Positions 1 to 10,605 of a stretch of 64,000 bases of DNA are shown here, piece by piece. Position 1 is the first letter of the stretch. Each line of letters begins with the position of its first letter. Below the pieces are notes generated by a model that was given only the letters and a program-made list of their open reading frames with translations, ran no database searches and was not told the DNA's origin. The DNA comes from Dipteris shenzhenensis (taxonomy: Eukaryota > Polypodiophyta > Polypodiopsida > Gleicheniales), in assembly GCA_047967505.1 (NCBI GenBank), contig CM106541.1. The stretch is one strand, 5' to 3'. The translations under genes were made by a program, and so were the position numbers.

Positions 1-1160
1 TTGTTTGCCTGACTAGTAAATTCAGTTTTCATGGTCAATACTAGTTTGATTTTACTTAAGTTTTTGTCCCTAGGTGTTTGGCAGTTAGCTCTATTCAAAG
101 GGTAGTCTAGGATTAGTTTGAGTTTGGTTGGCCTTCTCACTTAACCTATTAGGTTTATTTAGTTTGTGATATTATCTTGTATCTCTTTGACTGTTTCATG
201 GTCACAGGCCCATGACTATTGCAAACATGCTCTCTAATGGTAGCTGGGTTGGTATGTATTCTATGCGTTTGATTGGTCCGGTGTTTGGGTACTTGGGTGG
301 GGTGTGGTCTTTACGTTTCTCATACAGAGATACATCTCTACTTGTGTGACACTACATAACCTCTTCAATGGGGGTTCACCCTCAAATGTGAGATCCTACC
401 CAAACTAGTACCTATGTGAAGAGTAGGAAAATAGATTCAAACATCATAATTTACAAAACTTGAAATTTCAAAAAATAAAGATATGCAATAAATGGATTCC
501 AGGCAAGTGGATCTGTGTTTTGGTGAAGAGGAGTGACACAATCTGATGAAGGAGTAAATTCAGCTCCTATTATGAAACCATTCTGGTGTTGATAGTTGAA
601 GTGGCTGATATAAGAATCACGGGCCCCATTGTACCTCTCTTAGTAGTTGGTCCCCCCCACATCCAAAGCCTCCATTGTGTAGTTCTCTTTGTTGTCCCAC
701 CACTCTGATCCTTTGTTAATCGAGGGCATGTAAGGCCTCATCCACCTCCTAGGTCCCCTCCTTTGATGCCAACTCTAGGTGCAAGGAGCGACCTGAGGCC
801 TATACTAAAGAAGACTAGTTAAGGTAAATTGAGTGGTAAGCTATGAAGAAGACTTTGGGTGGAACTTTGGCCTTGGAAAACTGTCCTCGCCAACAAGGGG
901 GCCTCTGACGCATATGAAGCCTCTCTCGTAAGCCCCTCTTGCCAGGCCTCGAGCTTTGGTACGTCAACCTCCTCCACCTACGACCATGTAATCGCTCTGC
1001 GGGATGGAGAAATTAAGCTCCATGTCTGCATAGATTTGGTAGGTGCCTTATCCCACTTTGCCTAGGGCATGCAAACCTCTTGATCTTATACTTGTGGCTG
1101 CCAAATCAGGGGTTGCCTCTCGATCTCCTCCTCTTTGCATTGAGGGCTGGTTAGAATGAG
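1..1160. other. No gene recognised
   Basis: Mixed-composition sequence with only short open frames. The frame at 859-1065 resembles no family I know. I see no splice-consistent exon, LTR end or RNA gene here. It probably belongs to old, eroded repeat sequence leading into the LINE fragment that follows. Confidence 0.5.
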
Positions 1161-1162
1161 GC

Positions 1163-1701
1163 TTGCGTGATGAGGTCTCCCTAGCTTACCGGATGCAGGG
1201 TCAAAGCATTCAGAGGATAGAGCTCCACGAGGTGGTTCCTCCTGACAGCACGGATCCTCATTCCCCTCTGAAGGATAGCGTGTGGGAGGTAGTAGCCAGT
1301 GTCACAGCGTGGAACATTTCGGTTGCTCGCTGTAGTATGGTGATGGGTGAGCATCCGGTTCCACCCTCAGCTACCTTGGTTGCTATCGGGCAAGATATCA
1401 TTTACACCTTGCGCTCAACCTGGGAGCGTGGGACCCCGGGCTCTAGGGCGAATGTTGCGAGGTGTGCACGTTTCTGCAAGTCTTGGCCTGCAGGAGTTTT
1501 CTACACATTCACTTTGCTAGGGATTCGCTGGTTGTACAGTACCAGAGATTCCCTAGGTAGTGAGCTGGGTTTCTCTGGAATAGGCTGGTTCCTTCTTTCA
1601 GCCTTTATCCGGTTTTTTTTCCATACTCAGCACCTTTGGGGCTGCTGTTTTGTATGAGGTTTTTTTCCAAGCATTAATAGAAGGTTCCTTAGCAAAAAAA
1701 A
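1163..1701 (+). pseudogene. LINE (non-LTR retrotransposon) 3' end, C-terminal fragment
   Basis: This is the C-terminal end of a LINE ORF2-type protein followed by its 3' tail. The open frame 1163-1657 carries the motif SVWEVVASVTAWNISVARC and then GEHPVPPSATL. The second motif recurs almost unchanged at 12614-12811 (- strand), in the tail of a LINE that retains reverse-transcriptase motifs, so family membership is supported inside the window. After the frame come a T-rich stretch, a short conserved segment (CTGCTGTTTTGTATGAGG at about 1642-1659) and an A-run at 1695-1706, as expected for a LINE 3' end. The reverse transcriptase and endonuclease parts are absent, so it is a 5'-truncated dead copy. 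The assignment rests on internal homology and general LINE structure. Confidence 0.65.
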
Positions 1702-1979
1702 AAAAGAGGCTTGCGGATAAATGCCGCCAAACCCTCATCAAGCTCCTCACCAGCAGAGATCCCTTTGTGAAAACCCATCTGTTTCCTTCTTTCAGCCTTT
1801 ATCCAGTTTTTTTTCCATACTCAGCACCTTCGGGGCTGCTGTTTTGTATGAGGTTTTTTTCCAAGCATTAATAGAAGGTTCCTTTCGTAGCAAAAAAAAA
1901 AAAAGAGGCTTGCGGATAAATGCCGCCAAACCCTCATCAAGCTCCTCACCAGCAGAGATCCCTTTGTGAAAACCCATCT
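1591..1979. repeat. Tandem duplication of LINE 3' tail (~194-199 bp x2)
   Basis: Copy 1 is 1591-1780 and copy 2 is 1785-1979. Both begin CCTTCTTTCAGCCTTTATCC and both end AAAACCCATCT. They differ by a few substitutions and by a short insertion (TTCGTAG) before the A-run of copy 2. Each copy contains the 3'-terminal LINE segment and its own A-run, so the duplication arose after or during insertion. Confidence 0.85.
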
Positions 1980-1984
1980 GTGAT

Positions 1985-2625
1985 TTTTTGTGGGATGTCT
2001 TTGAAGAGTCTCTATTCAAGCAAGAGCTTCCAAGGCTTGAAGCTTGGAGCAAGGCTTTGTACAGAAAGCTTGCCAAGGAGGGCTCAACTCTGCATCTTTG
2101 GGTCGATGATACCTAGACCCTTTCCGTCTGAGGCATGATTATGGTCTGCCAAGCTACTTTGTCCCGGCTATTCTGCATGTACTAGGTCGTGGCCAGGACG
2201 AATTGGTTAATCACTAAAGCTCTCCTTGTTAATAAAAGTTTGGTGGAGCTCTAATATTGGAGCTTATGGCGCACACTTTGGAGAACAGGGGCAGGCTATT
2301 ACTCAGCCAATATGTGTATCTTTACTTGGCATCCAAGGTGTCTCGTAGTCTCTTCTCTATCCATTCGAAGCCTAGAGACTCCCCCATTTAGGATCCTTCT
2401 CTGTGCTTGTGAGAAAGCCAACAGGTTTGTTGTAGTTAGTCTTGGCACCTGAAGCCAAGCAATAGAGCTTTGACAAATGTCTCACCCTCTCCAAGTTGAC
2501 AATGGAGCCCTCCACAAGTTGGGCTGTATCATTTGCACAACTCCTAGAAAGTAAAATATGTCGTTAGGATGCTTCTTTATTGAAGGCAGATAGTCTGAAT
2601 ACTGTGGATGATATTGTTGGAGGTC
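1985..2625 (-). pseudogene. LINE reverse-transcriptase fragment, opposite orientation
   Basis: This stretch aligns by eye with 14110-14800, the RT region of the minus-strand LINE. Shared landmarks are CTTCCAAG, a GATGAT(A/C)CC(T/C)A segment, TGATTATGGTCTGCCAAG against TGATCATCGTCTGCCAAG, and the end of the RT active-site region. The FADD motif of the better copy has decayed here to C-A-N-D at about 2530. No frame stays open. It points against the fragment at 1163-1701, so two separate LINE pieces meet tail to tail. Confidence 0.6.
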
Positions 2626-2639
2626 AACATCTCCTGATG

Positions 2640-3075
2640 TCACCTTAGAGAGAGAGGGCCTTGCTTGTGGGTGTGCCCACCTAGTGTGAGGCTAGGGCAG
2701 ATGGGAGAGGGCCTGTGTTGTGGGTGTGCCCGCCCCTGTTGTGAGGCATAGGTAGAGTAGGGCTTGGCAGGATGCTCAGTGCGGGAGAGCGTGCCGTGTA
2801 GAGGCTGTTCAGGGCTTCTTGAGGCCTGGTTTGTCGCCGCGTGGCAGCCCCTATTGAGGCGCATAGGGAGTCAGTGCAGGTCTCTTACGAGCAAGAGGGC
2901 AGAGGGCGGTTGGCTGGTGCAGGTCTCTTATGAGCAGGAGGGTAGAGGGCGGTTGGCTGGTGCAGCTCCCTATGGAGGGCTAGGGGCAGTTGGCCCTAGG
3001 GCCCTGCCTGTCAGCTGGCAGGCCCACACTTTAGGGCCTTGTACAGCCCTATATAGGAGGCTGGTGGGTTGGTCC
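2640..3075. other. GC-rich non-coding stretch with 43-bp tandem repeat
   Basis: A GC-rich stretch leads into the LTR-like block. A 43-bp unit (GTGCAGGTCTCTTA(C/T)GAGCA...) occurs twice in tandem at about 2876-2963 with few differences. GTGGGTGTGCCC also recurs at about 2668 and 2722. The open frames here are biased by composition and I do not regard them as genes. This may be the outer part of the same LTR that follows. Confidence 0.5.
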
Positions 3076-3940
3076 TGTAGGCTATGAGGAGAGCATGGGG
3101 GAGGGAGACCTAGGGCAGTACCCTACAGAAAAAGAGAGAAAGGGGCTGCCACATGGACAGCATCATGGCTGTCATGTGGGCTGCACATCTAGAGAAGACC
3201 CGGGACAGGTGGCGCAACTGTAAGGAGCAGCACGGAGAGTGTGCAGACCTGGGACAGGTGGTGCACAACTGTATGGAGCAGTACGGGGCTGGATGAGGCC
3301 TATTGGAGCAGCAAAAGAGGCTGCCATGAGGCAGGGACCTGCCTTTATATAGGCTGGGCCCTTGCCTTGATTGGAGGGCCAAGGCCCTAGAAGAGTGGGC
3401 CCAAAAGGCCTCGGGTTGTGAGCCCTTATAGGGCTGGACCAGCCACAGACTGGTCGGCCAGTTTGCTGCAGGCTGGTCGGTTTTTGTCAGCCCCCTTGGG
3501 GCCTATAAAAGGAGGGCCTCCAGCCCTCATTCAATATCACTTGCAGCAGCAGTTGGGGAGCAGATAGCAGCAGCACCTAGCCCACCCTTGGACCTACGCA
3601 CAGAAGGAGAAGGAGGCTGACAAGGTGGAGCACGTGGGCTCGAGTCTAGAGATAGCCAGCAGATAGGAGAAGTACCTTGTGGTAAGATCAGAGGACCACA
3701 CTATTGGTGGGACTCTGGATCTCTCTCTTTTGTATTGTGTCCATAGCTTTGGACGGAAATATATTATTTTGGTGGTTTCTCTTCTGGCTGGTTCATTGTC
3801 TATTGATGAGTCTGCACATCTATTTTATGCACATAAGTTAAGAAGTTTGTGATTCCACACCCCACACCACACTGTGTGAGCTCCTGGGCATTACTATCAG
3901 TCTTCCGCTGTGCGTACCCTCTGTTGGGTCATTTCTAACA
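3076..3940 (+). mobile_element. LTR-like block, copy 1 (TGTA...AACA)
   Basis: This block is shared with 17734-18742. It begins TGTAGGCTATGAGGAGAGCATGGG, includes a strong TATA box (CCTATAAAAGGAG, 3502-3514) and ends TTTCTAACA. The TG...CA ends, TATA position and length of about 0.87 kb fit a long terminal repeat read on the plus strand. No target duplication is visible around it and no primer site follows at 3941, so it may be a solo LTR or a block moved by recombination. It contains no coding sequence I recognise. The match to the second copy is strongest from about 3480 to 3940. Confidence 0.55.
3502..3514 (+). promoter_or_regulatory. TATA box of LTR-like block
   Basis: CCTATAAAAGGAG lies in a GC-rich context about 430 bp before the block's right end. 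The second copy has a degraded version (CCTATACAAGG) at 18222-18232. A promoter inside an LTR is expected; activity is not shown by sequence. Confidence 0.5.
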
Positions 3941-4154
3941 GGGGGCTATTTCCCACTTGAGCATTTCATCACACATTCCAGGGCCTGGCAGAGGAGCAGA
4001 GCCAGCCCAGTCTTGCACGTGTGGAGCAGGTTAGTTGAGCAGTTCATCCATTCCCTAGTGCTCCCTTCACTTGGTCATTGAGCTGTGTGTTCCGAGCTCT
4101 TGAGCAGCCCGTGGTTTCCGAGGGTTTCCCCCAGTTGTAGCGGGGTTTTCTCCA

Positions 4155-4288
4155 GAGATCACTTGCAGTTGTCTTGTGCCTCTCTCTCCTTTCTCTCCTT
4201 CTCAGTGTGGTGTGTGTGTGTGAGGCATGCTATCTCTCCCTCTCTCTTCCGTTCATTTCCGCTGCACGTCTCACATGGTATCAGAGCC
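4155..4288 (+). mobile_element. LTR 3' end plus primer binding site of an older LTR element
   Basis: The stretch ends CGTCTCACA at 4275 and is followed at once by TGGTATCAGAGCC (4276-4288), the classic plant retrotransposon primer binding site complementary to initiator-methionine tRNA. The part at 4155-4275 (AGAGATCACTTGCAG..., CT-rich) recurs at 12248-12380, giving a candidate LTR pair. The copia element at 4485-10799 has inserted downstream of this primer site, and the older element resumes at 10800. The left end of this LTR was not located. Confidence 0.6.
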
Positions 4289-4484
4289 ACGATTGGCTTG
4301 AGACCCGAGGGGCGGAGGGAGTGTTGAGCCAACACATAGAGAGGAGGATTAGGGTGCTGTTCGGAGGTGCCTTTGAGGAGGAGCGTGTGTGCGAGGAGTG
4401 GACTGTTCGGGTGACCAGCGCGGGGTGACTTTGAAGGGTATTTTCAGATCAGAGAGGAGGTGTTCCCGAGGGACGGCCCCTGCA

Positions 4485-4696
4485 TGAGAGGGAAGGAAAG
4501 AGGGAGAAGTACAACGGGGGGAGAGAGTGAGAGAGATAGGTGACACAAAAGATGCGGGTGTGAAGTGATGAGCCACACCACAAACTCATAGGTTTTATTA
4601 GGATTAGGTTTTTTTTTTTCACCCTATGACTGTCTTAAGACAGTCATAGGTGTCATATCTTTAATAAAGGGGTGGCAATGTGCCTTTACCCCAACA
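4485..4696 (-). repeat. 3' LTR of copia element
   Basis: 212 bp. On the element strand it starts TGTTGGGG and ends CCTCTCA. It holds an AATAAA poly(A) signal (CTAATAAAACC). Compared with the other LTR it carries an extra segment that completes a perfect 28-nt palindrome at 4623-4650. Confidence 0.93.
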
Positions 4697-4707
4697 ACCT
4701 CCCACCT
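4697..4707 (-). promoter_or_regulatory. Polypurine tract
   Basis: On the minus strand AGGTGGGAGGT abuts the 3' LTR start TGTTGGGG. Position and purine content fit the plus-strand primer of reverse transcription. Confidence 0.8.
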
Positions 4708-4796
4708 AAAGGCCAATGTGCCTAAAGGGGAGAAAAGAATAAAAAATTACAGCAATATACATTTACTGTATACAAGACCATAAAATAAGAATGGTC

Positions 4797-5646
4797 TCAT
4801 CCTAATCCCATGATGTGGCGGCAATGTGCAAACCGCTCTGTAGGCAAGCTCTTAGTGAGCAAATCTGCAGGATTATCATTAGTATGCACTTTCACAAGCT
4901 CAAGTCGCTTGTCTTCCAGTACCTCCCTGATGAAATGATATTTCACATCTATTTGCTTGGTCTTTTGATGAAAGACCGGATTCTTTGCCAACATGATAGC
5001 ACTCTGACTATCACAATGCAAAACTGGCATATCTCCTGTAATGCCCAAATCTCCCACCAGCCGAGTAAGCCATATTGCTTCCTTGCAAGCCTCAGTGGCT
5101 GCAACATATTCAGCTTCAGTAGTTGATAGTGCAACGCATTTCTGCAACCGAGACACCCATGATATAGCACCTCCTGCAAATGTGCAAATATAACCGGTAG
5201 TAGACTTCCGGTTATCTGCATTCCCTGCATAGTCTGAATCTGTAAAACCATGCACCAATGCATCCTGCCTACCATAGCATATGCACAAGTCTTTGGTACC
5301 CTTGAGATAAGACACCTTTCACTGCTTCCCAGTGCCGCTTGCCTGGATTTGCCATATACCGGCTGACGACTCCCACCGCAAAAGCAATATCCGGACGAGT
5401 GGCAACCATGGCATACATTAAAGATGCATACGGAACCTTGGCCATTTCAGCCTTATCATCATCTGATCTGGGGCTGTCCTTACTGCTGAGTTTTAAATGT
5501 GGAGGCAACGGGGTACTAATAGACTTCCCCCCCTCCATTTTAAACCTCTGCAGTACTTTGTCAATGTACTCCTTCTGTGACAGAAACAAAAGTCCCTTGG
5601 ACCTGTCACGAGTAATCCGCATGCCAAGATATATGGTTTGCATCAC
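4797..5646 (-). pseudogene. Copia pol: RT C-terminal part and RNase H
   Basis: This is the last part of the copia polyprotein, in two frames joined by a frameshift near 5305 (5269-5646, then 4797-5315). The first piece carries the RT thumb (GLLFLSQKEYI, then VPYASLMYAM and TRPDIAFAVG). The second is RNase H, with acidic residues in DSDYAG, TEAEY and HCDSQSAI, the YHFIREV block and an ADLLTKSLP ending, as usual for plant copia. RNase H removes the RNA template during reverse transcription in the virus-like particle. All key residues remain; only the reading frame is lost. A one-base insertion near 5627 (ATA-T-CTTGG) separates it from the preceding RT frame. Confidence 0.93.
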
Positions 5647-6877
5647 CCAAGTCTTTCATGTCAAAAGACTTATGCAGTTGTTTCTTCAAAGCACTAATCT
5701 CATGCTGAGATTTACTGGCAATTAGCATGTCATCCACATATAGAATGAGTAGCATCAAACTGCCATCCTTTGCCCGTTTGGTGTACAAGCAATGATCGGT
5801 CTCACACCTATGATACCCTTGGGACTGCATGAAGGCATCAAACTTCTTGTACCATTCTCTTGGCGCCTGCTTGAGTCCATACAAGCTCCTCTTGAGCTTA
5901 CACACAAGCTGCTCTTTCCCTTTAACAGCATATCCCTCTGGCTGACTCATATAGATCTCATCATGGAGATCTCCGTGAAGAAAAGCAGTCTTCACATCCA
6001 TCTGACATAAATCCATGTCCTCATGAGCAACAAGAGCTAACACTGCTCTCAAAGTAGTCATCTTGACTACAGGGGAAAAGATCTCATCAAAGTCAATGCC
6101 TTTCTCCTGCTTAAATCCCTTGGCAACCAATCTGGCCTTATACCTCGGTAAAGCATTTGAATCCACTTTGACTTTGTAAACCCACTTGCATGGCAAAACC
6201 TTTCTGCCTGCAAGTAGCTGCACCAAGTTCCATGTATCATTTTGAAGTAGGGAGTCCATTTCTGATTGCATGGCTTTCTCCCACTTCCTTTTCTCTGTTC
6301 TTCCCATAGCTTCCTTGAAGCTGGAAGGCTCACCACAATCTGTCAGCCAGATAAAATCAGCCACATTATTGGTTCCTGGAACAAACCTGTCAGGAGGCCG
6401 TTGTACACGGGTGCTCCTCCTAACAAAATGTTCCGGATTAGGCTGCTGTCTAGCCTGTTCGTCATGCATGACGGGTGGCAGTACCACCATATTTGGCTGT
6501 TCTACAGCTCCATTTGCTGGCATATCCTGTGGTGCATCATTGGCAAAATTATCTGGCTGATTTTCAGCCTGTATACCCTCTTGAACAGGGTTATCTGCAG
6601 CAGCCTGCTGCTGCAGATAAATGGGCATTCTTTGCTATCCGACATCATCATAAACAACCCTTCTGTATTCCACAGGTTGCACGGGTTCTTTGTGTACACA
6701 ATCCTCTTTAAAGATGACGTCATTGCTGCGTATAATCTTCCGTTTGACAGGATCCCATAACCTGTACCCCATTTCACCTTCGTCACCGTAACCCATGAAG
6801 ATGCATCTGAAAGACTTTGGCTCCAGTTTGGTGCGCAGTTCTTTGCGTATATGAGCAAAACACTCGCAGCCAAACAC
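5606..6877 (-). pseudogene. Copia pol: integrase C-terminus and reverse transcriptase
   Basis: One frame interrupted by a TAG at 6635-6637. Upstream of the stop is the integrase C-terminal region (FGCECFAHIRKELRTK, KSFRCIFMGY). Downstream come a polar linker and the RT domain: KWVYKVK, YKARLVAKGF, QMDVKTAFLHGDL with the first catalytic Asp, [12 protein letters not shown], and LYVDDMLIASK with the catalytic Asp pair. It would copy the element RNA into DNA. Every RT motif is present, so this was an active enzyme until recently. The frame is entered by a -1 shift relative to the upstream gag-protease-integrase ORF at a short T run near 6878. Confidence 0.95.
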
Positions 6878-8879
6878 GTAAGTGCTTATATGAAGGTGGC
6901 TTGCCCGACCACACCTCCTCTGGCACTTTCAACTCCAAAGCCTTGTTCGGCGACCTGTTAATTAGGTGAACTGCTGTTTGCACGGCTTCTGCCCAAAAGC
7001 CATGGGGCAATGCAGCATAAGACAACATACATCGAACTTTCTCCTGAATAGTTCGATTCATCCGCTCACTCACACCATTTTGAGATGCATTATGAGGGGC
7101 TGTGAGTTCCTGTTTAATGCCCTTAGCTTCGCAAAACTGTACAAAAGCATGTGACACATACTCACCCCCATTATCGGATCTGAGGCATTTCAGCCTGCGT
7201 CCTGTCCGATTCTCAACCTGAGCGACAAACTTCTTGAAAGCATCTAAGGCATCGCTCTTATGCTTCAAGAAATAGACCCACACTTTGCGTGTGGCATCAT
7301 CAATAAAAGTAATGAAATACTTTGCACCCCCTAGTGATAGCTGTGGCATCTCACACAAATCAGTGTGCACTAGATCAAGCGGTGCTCTATTTTGGGGAGT
7401 TCTTCTCTTATGAGGAGTCATAGAATGCTTGCCAAATATGCAATGATCACAAGTAGGCAAATCTGAAAATGAAAGAGACGGCAGATAACCCAAAAGTGAC
7501 AGTTCTTGCATTCCTTTAACGGACATGTGTCCCAACCGGCTATGCCACAATGAAACCTTTGGCAGCTCGGTTATGGCAACAACATGATTACCTACACTGG
7601 AAACATAAAGAGGGTACAAGGTATCACTCTTAAAACCCTCAACCTGGCCATCAGTAATCACCCATTTGGAATCCCCAAATGTGGTGTGGTAACCACAGTC
7701 ATCCAACAAGCCAGTGCTAATCAGATTTTTCTTGATTTGCGGCACATGGCGAACACCATCAAGCATAAATATGCGTCCATCAGGGAATACTATCTGTATA
7801 CTGCCAATCCTTGCAATCTGACATGCATAGTTGTTCCCAAGGTGAACAACTCCATGAGTACCTGTGTAGGAAGTAAACCACTCCCTATGAGGAGTAACAT
7901 GAAAAGAAGCACCTGAATCCAAGAGCCAGGTGTGCATGTCATGGCCATCAATAACCAATGTATGTGCAATTACAGCAGAAGAGCATAAAACATCATGTCT
8001 GTCACTGTCACTGTCCTCTGCTGCAACATTCACTGCATCCAAGTCATCTACCTTGGCCTTGCCTTTGCCTTTGCTTCCACTGCCTGCATCCTTTGCCTCA
8101 GCCTTCTTGGCTTTCTGATCCCGTATAAACTTGAAGCACTTAGACTTCACATGTCCCTTCTTGCCACAATAAAAGCATTCAATATCCTTTTTGCCACGGG
8201 ACTGACTGCGGGATTTGGACTTACTAGCAGATCTCCCCTTCTGCTGAGTTCTGCCTCTTTCCTGTACCTGCAAAGCATTTGAAGACTTGCTGCCCGCATT
8301 ATTCTTCCTGCTCATCTCTTCCATGAGGAGAGAGCTCTCTACATTAGCATATATAAGAGTGACATTTGAATTAGACAGGGTGGTCTTGAAAGTGTCCCAA
8401 CTCTCAGGGAGGGTACACAACAAGAAAGTAGCCTTGAACTCCTCATCAAGGTTCAACCCCTGTGCAATCAGCTGTGTAAAGATGGCATTGAACTCACTCA
8501 AGTGTGAGGTCATAGCTGTACCTTCCTTCATGCGAAGATCAACCAGCTTCTTCAACCAATAAACCTTACTGGCTGAACTCTTTTGGGCATACAATTCTGC
8601 TAGCCTCTGCCATAGGCCATAAGAGGTCTTTTCAGCCTGAACATTGAACACAAGAGAATCACTGAGAGTAAGCATGATAGCAGCCCTCGCGGACAAATCT
8701 AGCTCCTCCCACTCATCATCTGACATCCCAGATGGCTTGACACCCTTCACCCTTATGGGCTTAGAAATCTTCTTTAGCAGAAGTACATTCAAACACTGTT
8801 CTGCCCATAATGCATAATTGTGTGCCCCTTCCAATTTCTTTATGTTCAGAATTGATGATTCACTTCCCCCTGATGCCAT
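6783..8879 (-). CDS. Copia gag-protease-integrase polyprotein (698 codons, frameshifted at end)
   Basis: The ATG at 8879 starts a long ORF following the leader. Domains in order: UBN2-type gag (about residues 10-190), basic S/R/K-rich linker (205-232), CCHC zinc knuckle C235-x2-C-x4-H-x4-C248, aspartic protease with DSGAS at 321-325, integrase HHCC finger (H446, H451, C477, C480) and integrase core with D507, D569 and E605, the D-x(35)-E spacing being exact. The last ~28 codons are read out of frame after a -1 shift near 6878; the true continuation is the RT-bearing frame. Copia elements normally encode gag and pol in one ORF, so this is a broken polyprotein rather than a separate gene. Confidence 0.95.
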   Translation of the reverse strand: MASGGSESSILNIKKLEGAHNYALWAEQCLNVLLLKKISKPIRVKGVKPSGMSDDEWEELDLSARAAIMLTLSDSLVFNVQAEKTSYGLWQRLAELYAQKSSASKVYWLKKLVDLRMKEGTAMTSHLSEFNAIFTQLIAQGLNLDEEFKATFLLCTLPESWDTFKTTLSNSNVTLIYANVESSLLMEEMSRKNNAGSKSSNALQVQERGRTQQKGRSASKSKSRSQSRGKKDIECFYCGKKGHVKSKCFKFIRDQKAKKAEAKDAGSGSKGKGKAKVDDLDAVNVAAEDSDSDRHDVLCSSAVIAHTLVIDGHDMHTWLLDSGASFHVTPHREWFTSYTGTHGVVHLGNNYACQIARIGSIQIVFPDGRIFMLDGVRHVPQIKKNLISTGLLDDCGYHTTFGDSKWVITDGQVEGFKSDTLYPLYVSSVGNHVVAITELPKVSLWHSRLGHMSVKGMQELSLLGYLPSLSFSDLPTCDHCIFGKHSMTPHKRRTPQNRAPLDLVHTDLCEMPQLSLGGAKYFITFIDDATRKVWVYFLKHKSDALDAFKKFVAQVENRTGRRLKCLRSDNGGEYVSHAFVQFCEAKGIKQELTAPHNASQNGVSERMNRTIQEKVRCMLSYAALPHGFWAEAVQTAVHLINRSPNKALELKVPEEVWSGKPPSYKHLRVWLRVFCSYTQRTAHQTGAKVFQMHLHGLR

Positions 8880-10590
8880 ATCAGATAAGGAAAGTACCTG
8901 ACTCCCTGTAAGTCAAAAAATGACTGAATAAAATTCTGATTTCTCAGAAAAACTTGCTCTATCAAGAGCCAGAAGCACTCACAATAGTGCTGTTTTTACT
9001 GTCAAAAAATCTGCAGCAAAACAGAAAATTTCCCTCCAGTTACTGTACCTTCTGACACACTGTACCGTGCTCAAATAGGCATAAAACAGTAATTTCAGAA
9101 TGCTGCAGCTGTTCCACAAGTGCTTTAACAGTGCATCATCAGCTGACAAAGCACAAAACACTGCTGTCCTGGACACTTCTCCTACCTCAGATGAGGTATT
9201 GCACTGGTTTTATATGCATAAACCACTTGTCATACACTGTTTTGTTCACTGAAAAGAGGCTCCAGACACTTCAGCCTGTCACAAACCTGCAACAGAAAAT
9301 GGGACAAATCCCAAGCAATCACCCTTCTGCCAAGGGGATAAAAGGCATATGAAGGTCTCAAACAGTAACCCAAGTGCTCTCAAGCAAAATCTGGGCAAAA
9401 GCCCCTTGATTTGACACCTGTGCCAAGTGAAAAACACCTCAAGACTGAGGTAGCATACAAAATACAGCGCTCTCCTGGCTCTTTCACCTGACAATGCAAT
9501 GCATAAACAGCCCTGTGTACACAGTAACAACACAGATCCCAACGTACAAACACTGAAGAGAAAATCTTTTAAGCACTGTCAACGATGGATAGTTAGGGAC
9601 TGAGTAAACTCGATGCGCCCTGGCCAAGCGTGGCTCAACTGAGATTTTTCAAAGGTGTCGTACACAAAATGTGACCTGCAGAAATGTCACTGAATACACT
9701 GCGGAAACAAGACCAGTGTGGGCTCCCTGGCTCCACACTGCCTCAAGGCATACACTGCATAAGCTTCCAGGCAAAAGCCCTTTGAAAATGTCACCCAAAA
9801 GCTGAGATTTGCACTCAGCAAAAGCATAAAAGCCCTCTGCAAAATCAAGGCATTACCTTCCCGAAACAAGATAACTGTGCAACCACCACACACTGTGGTA
9901 CTAGTCACCTCAAGCACGAGGGACAGGAGTGTACTTGCTGTACCTCAAAAAACACAGTTTTAAGAACTGAACAGTCGGGAATGCTCTCTCTTTTTCTTCT
10001 TTCCCCAAAGAAAAACTGATGTACCTGCTGTACTTTTTGTACCTGTGTACTTGTGCAGGGTACCACTGTACCTGCTGTACTTTCTGTCCAAAACTGCTGT
10101 ACTTTTTGTACCTGTGTACTTGTGCAGGGTACCACTGTACCTGTGCAGGGTACAGATCCAGAAAAAAAAATTTCGAAATGCACTTCCCTGACGCAGCTCC
10201 CTGAAGCAGCTTCCTGACGCAGGCGTCCGTACAGTACGGACGCATGTACGGTATCCGTACGGCGGTACAGACGGCCGTACGTCCGTACACGAGATCCCTG
10301 CGCGCGCCTGCGCGCCGCCCTGTTCGAGGCCCTTAGGCTGCCTGGGTGCGCACCGGTGCTGCGCACAGCTAGCTGCTGCTGTTGCAGCTGCTGGCGCTGC
10401 TCCGCGCCGCCCTGTTCTGCCCGCACGCACCCGTGCTGCTGCCTTGCGCTGCCGCCCGCGCTACCCCGTTGCAGCCCGCGTTGCCTGCGCAATGCCCAGC
10501 TCCGCCCACGCTGCCTGCACGCTGCTGAGGGCACGAGTCCCGAGGGGATAAGGAGGGGTAGAGGGAGAGGTAGGCAGGAGTGGGGAGGTA
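8880..10590 (-). other. Copia 5' leader, unusually long (1.7 kb)
   Basis: The stretch between the primer binding site and the gag ATG has no stable coding signal, although composition gives a 265-codon frame (9905-10702) that runs through the primer site into the LTR. It holds GTAC-rich tandem repeats (10025-10155), CGTAC palindromes (10215-10290), a C/G-rich CTGCTG stretch (10360-10500) and loosely repeated CAAAAGCCC(C/T)TTGA segments at about 9398 and 9774. Plant copia leaders are usually far shorter. Confidence 0.75.
10025..10155. repeat. 69-bp tandem repeat in copia leader
   Basis: The unit begins CTGCTGTACTTTTTGTACC at 10025 and again at 10094, each followed by TGTGTACTTGTGCAGGG. A third partial TGTGCAGGGTAC follows at about 10142. 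GTAC recurs throughout and gives self-complementary segments. Confidence 0.9.
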
Positions 10591-10603
10591 GGCTCTGATA
10601 CCA
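10591..10603 (-). promoter_or_regulatory. Primer binding site (tRNA-iMet type)
   Basis: The minus strand reads TGGTATCAGAGCC, separated by two bases (AC) from the 5' LTR end CTCTCA. It is identical to the plant copia consensus complementary to initiator Met tRNA. Confidence 0.93.
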
Positions 10604-10605
10604 GT

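Noticed and set aside
4276-4288. tRNA gene
   Set aside because: The TGGTATCAGAGCC strings here and at 10591, 17609 and 34650 (variant) are retrotransposon primer sites; no tRNA body follows.
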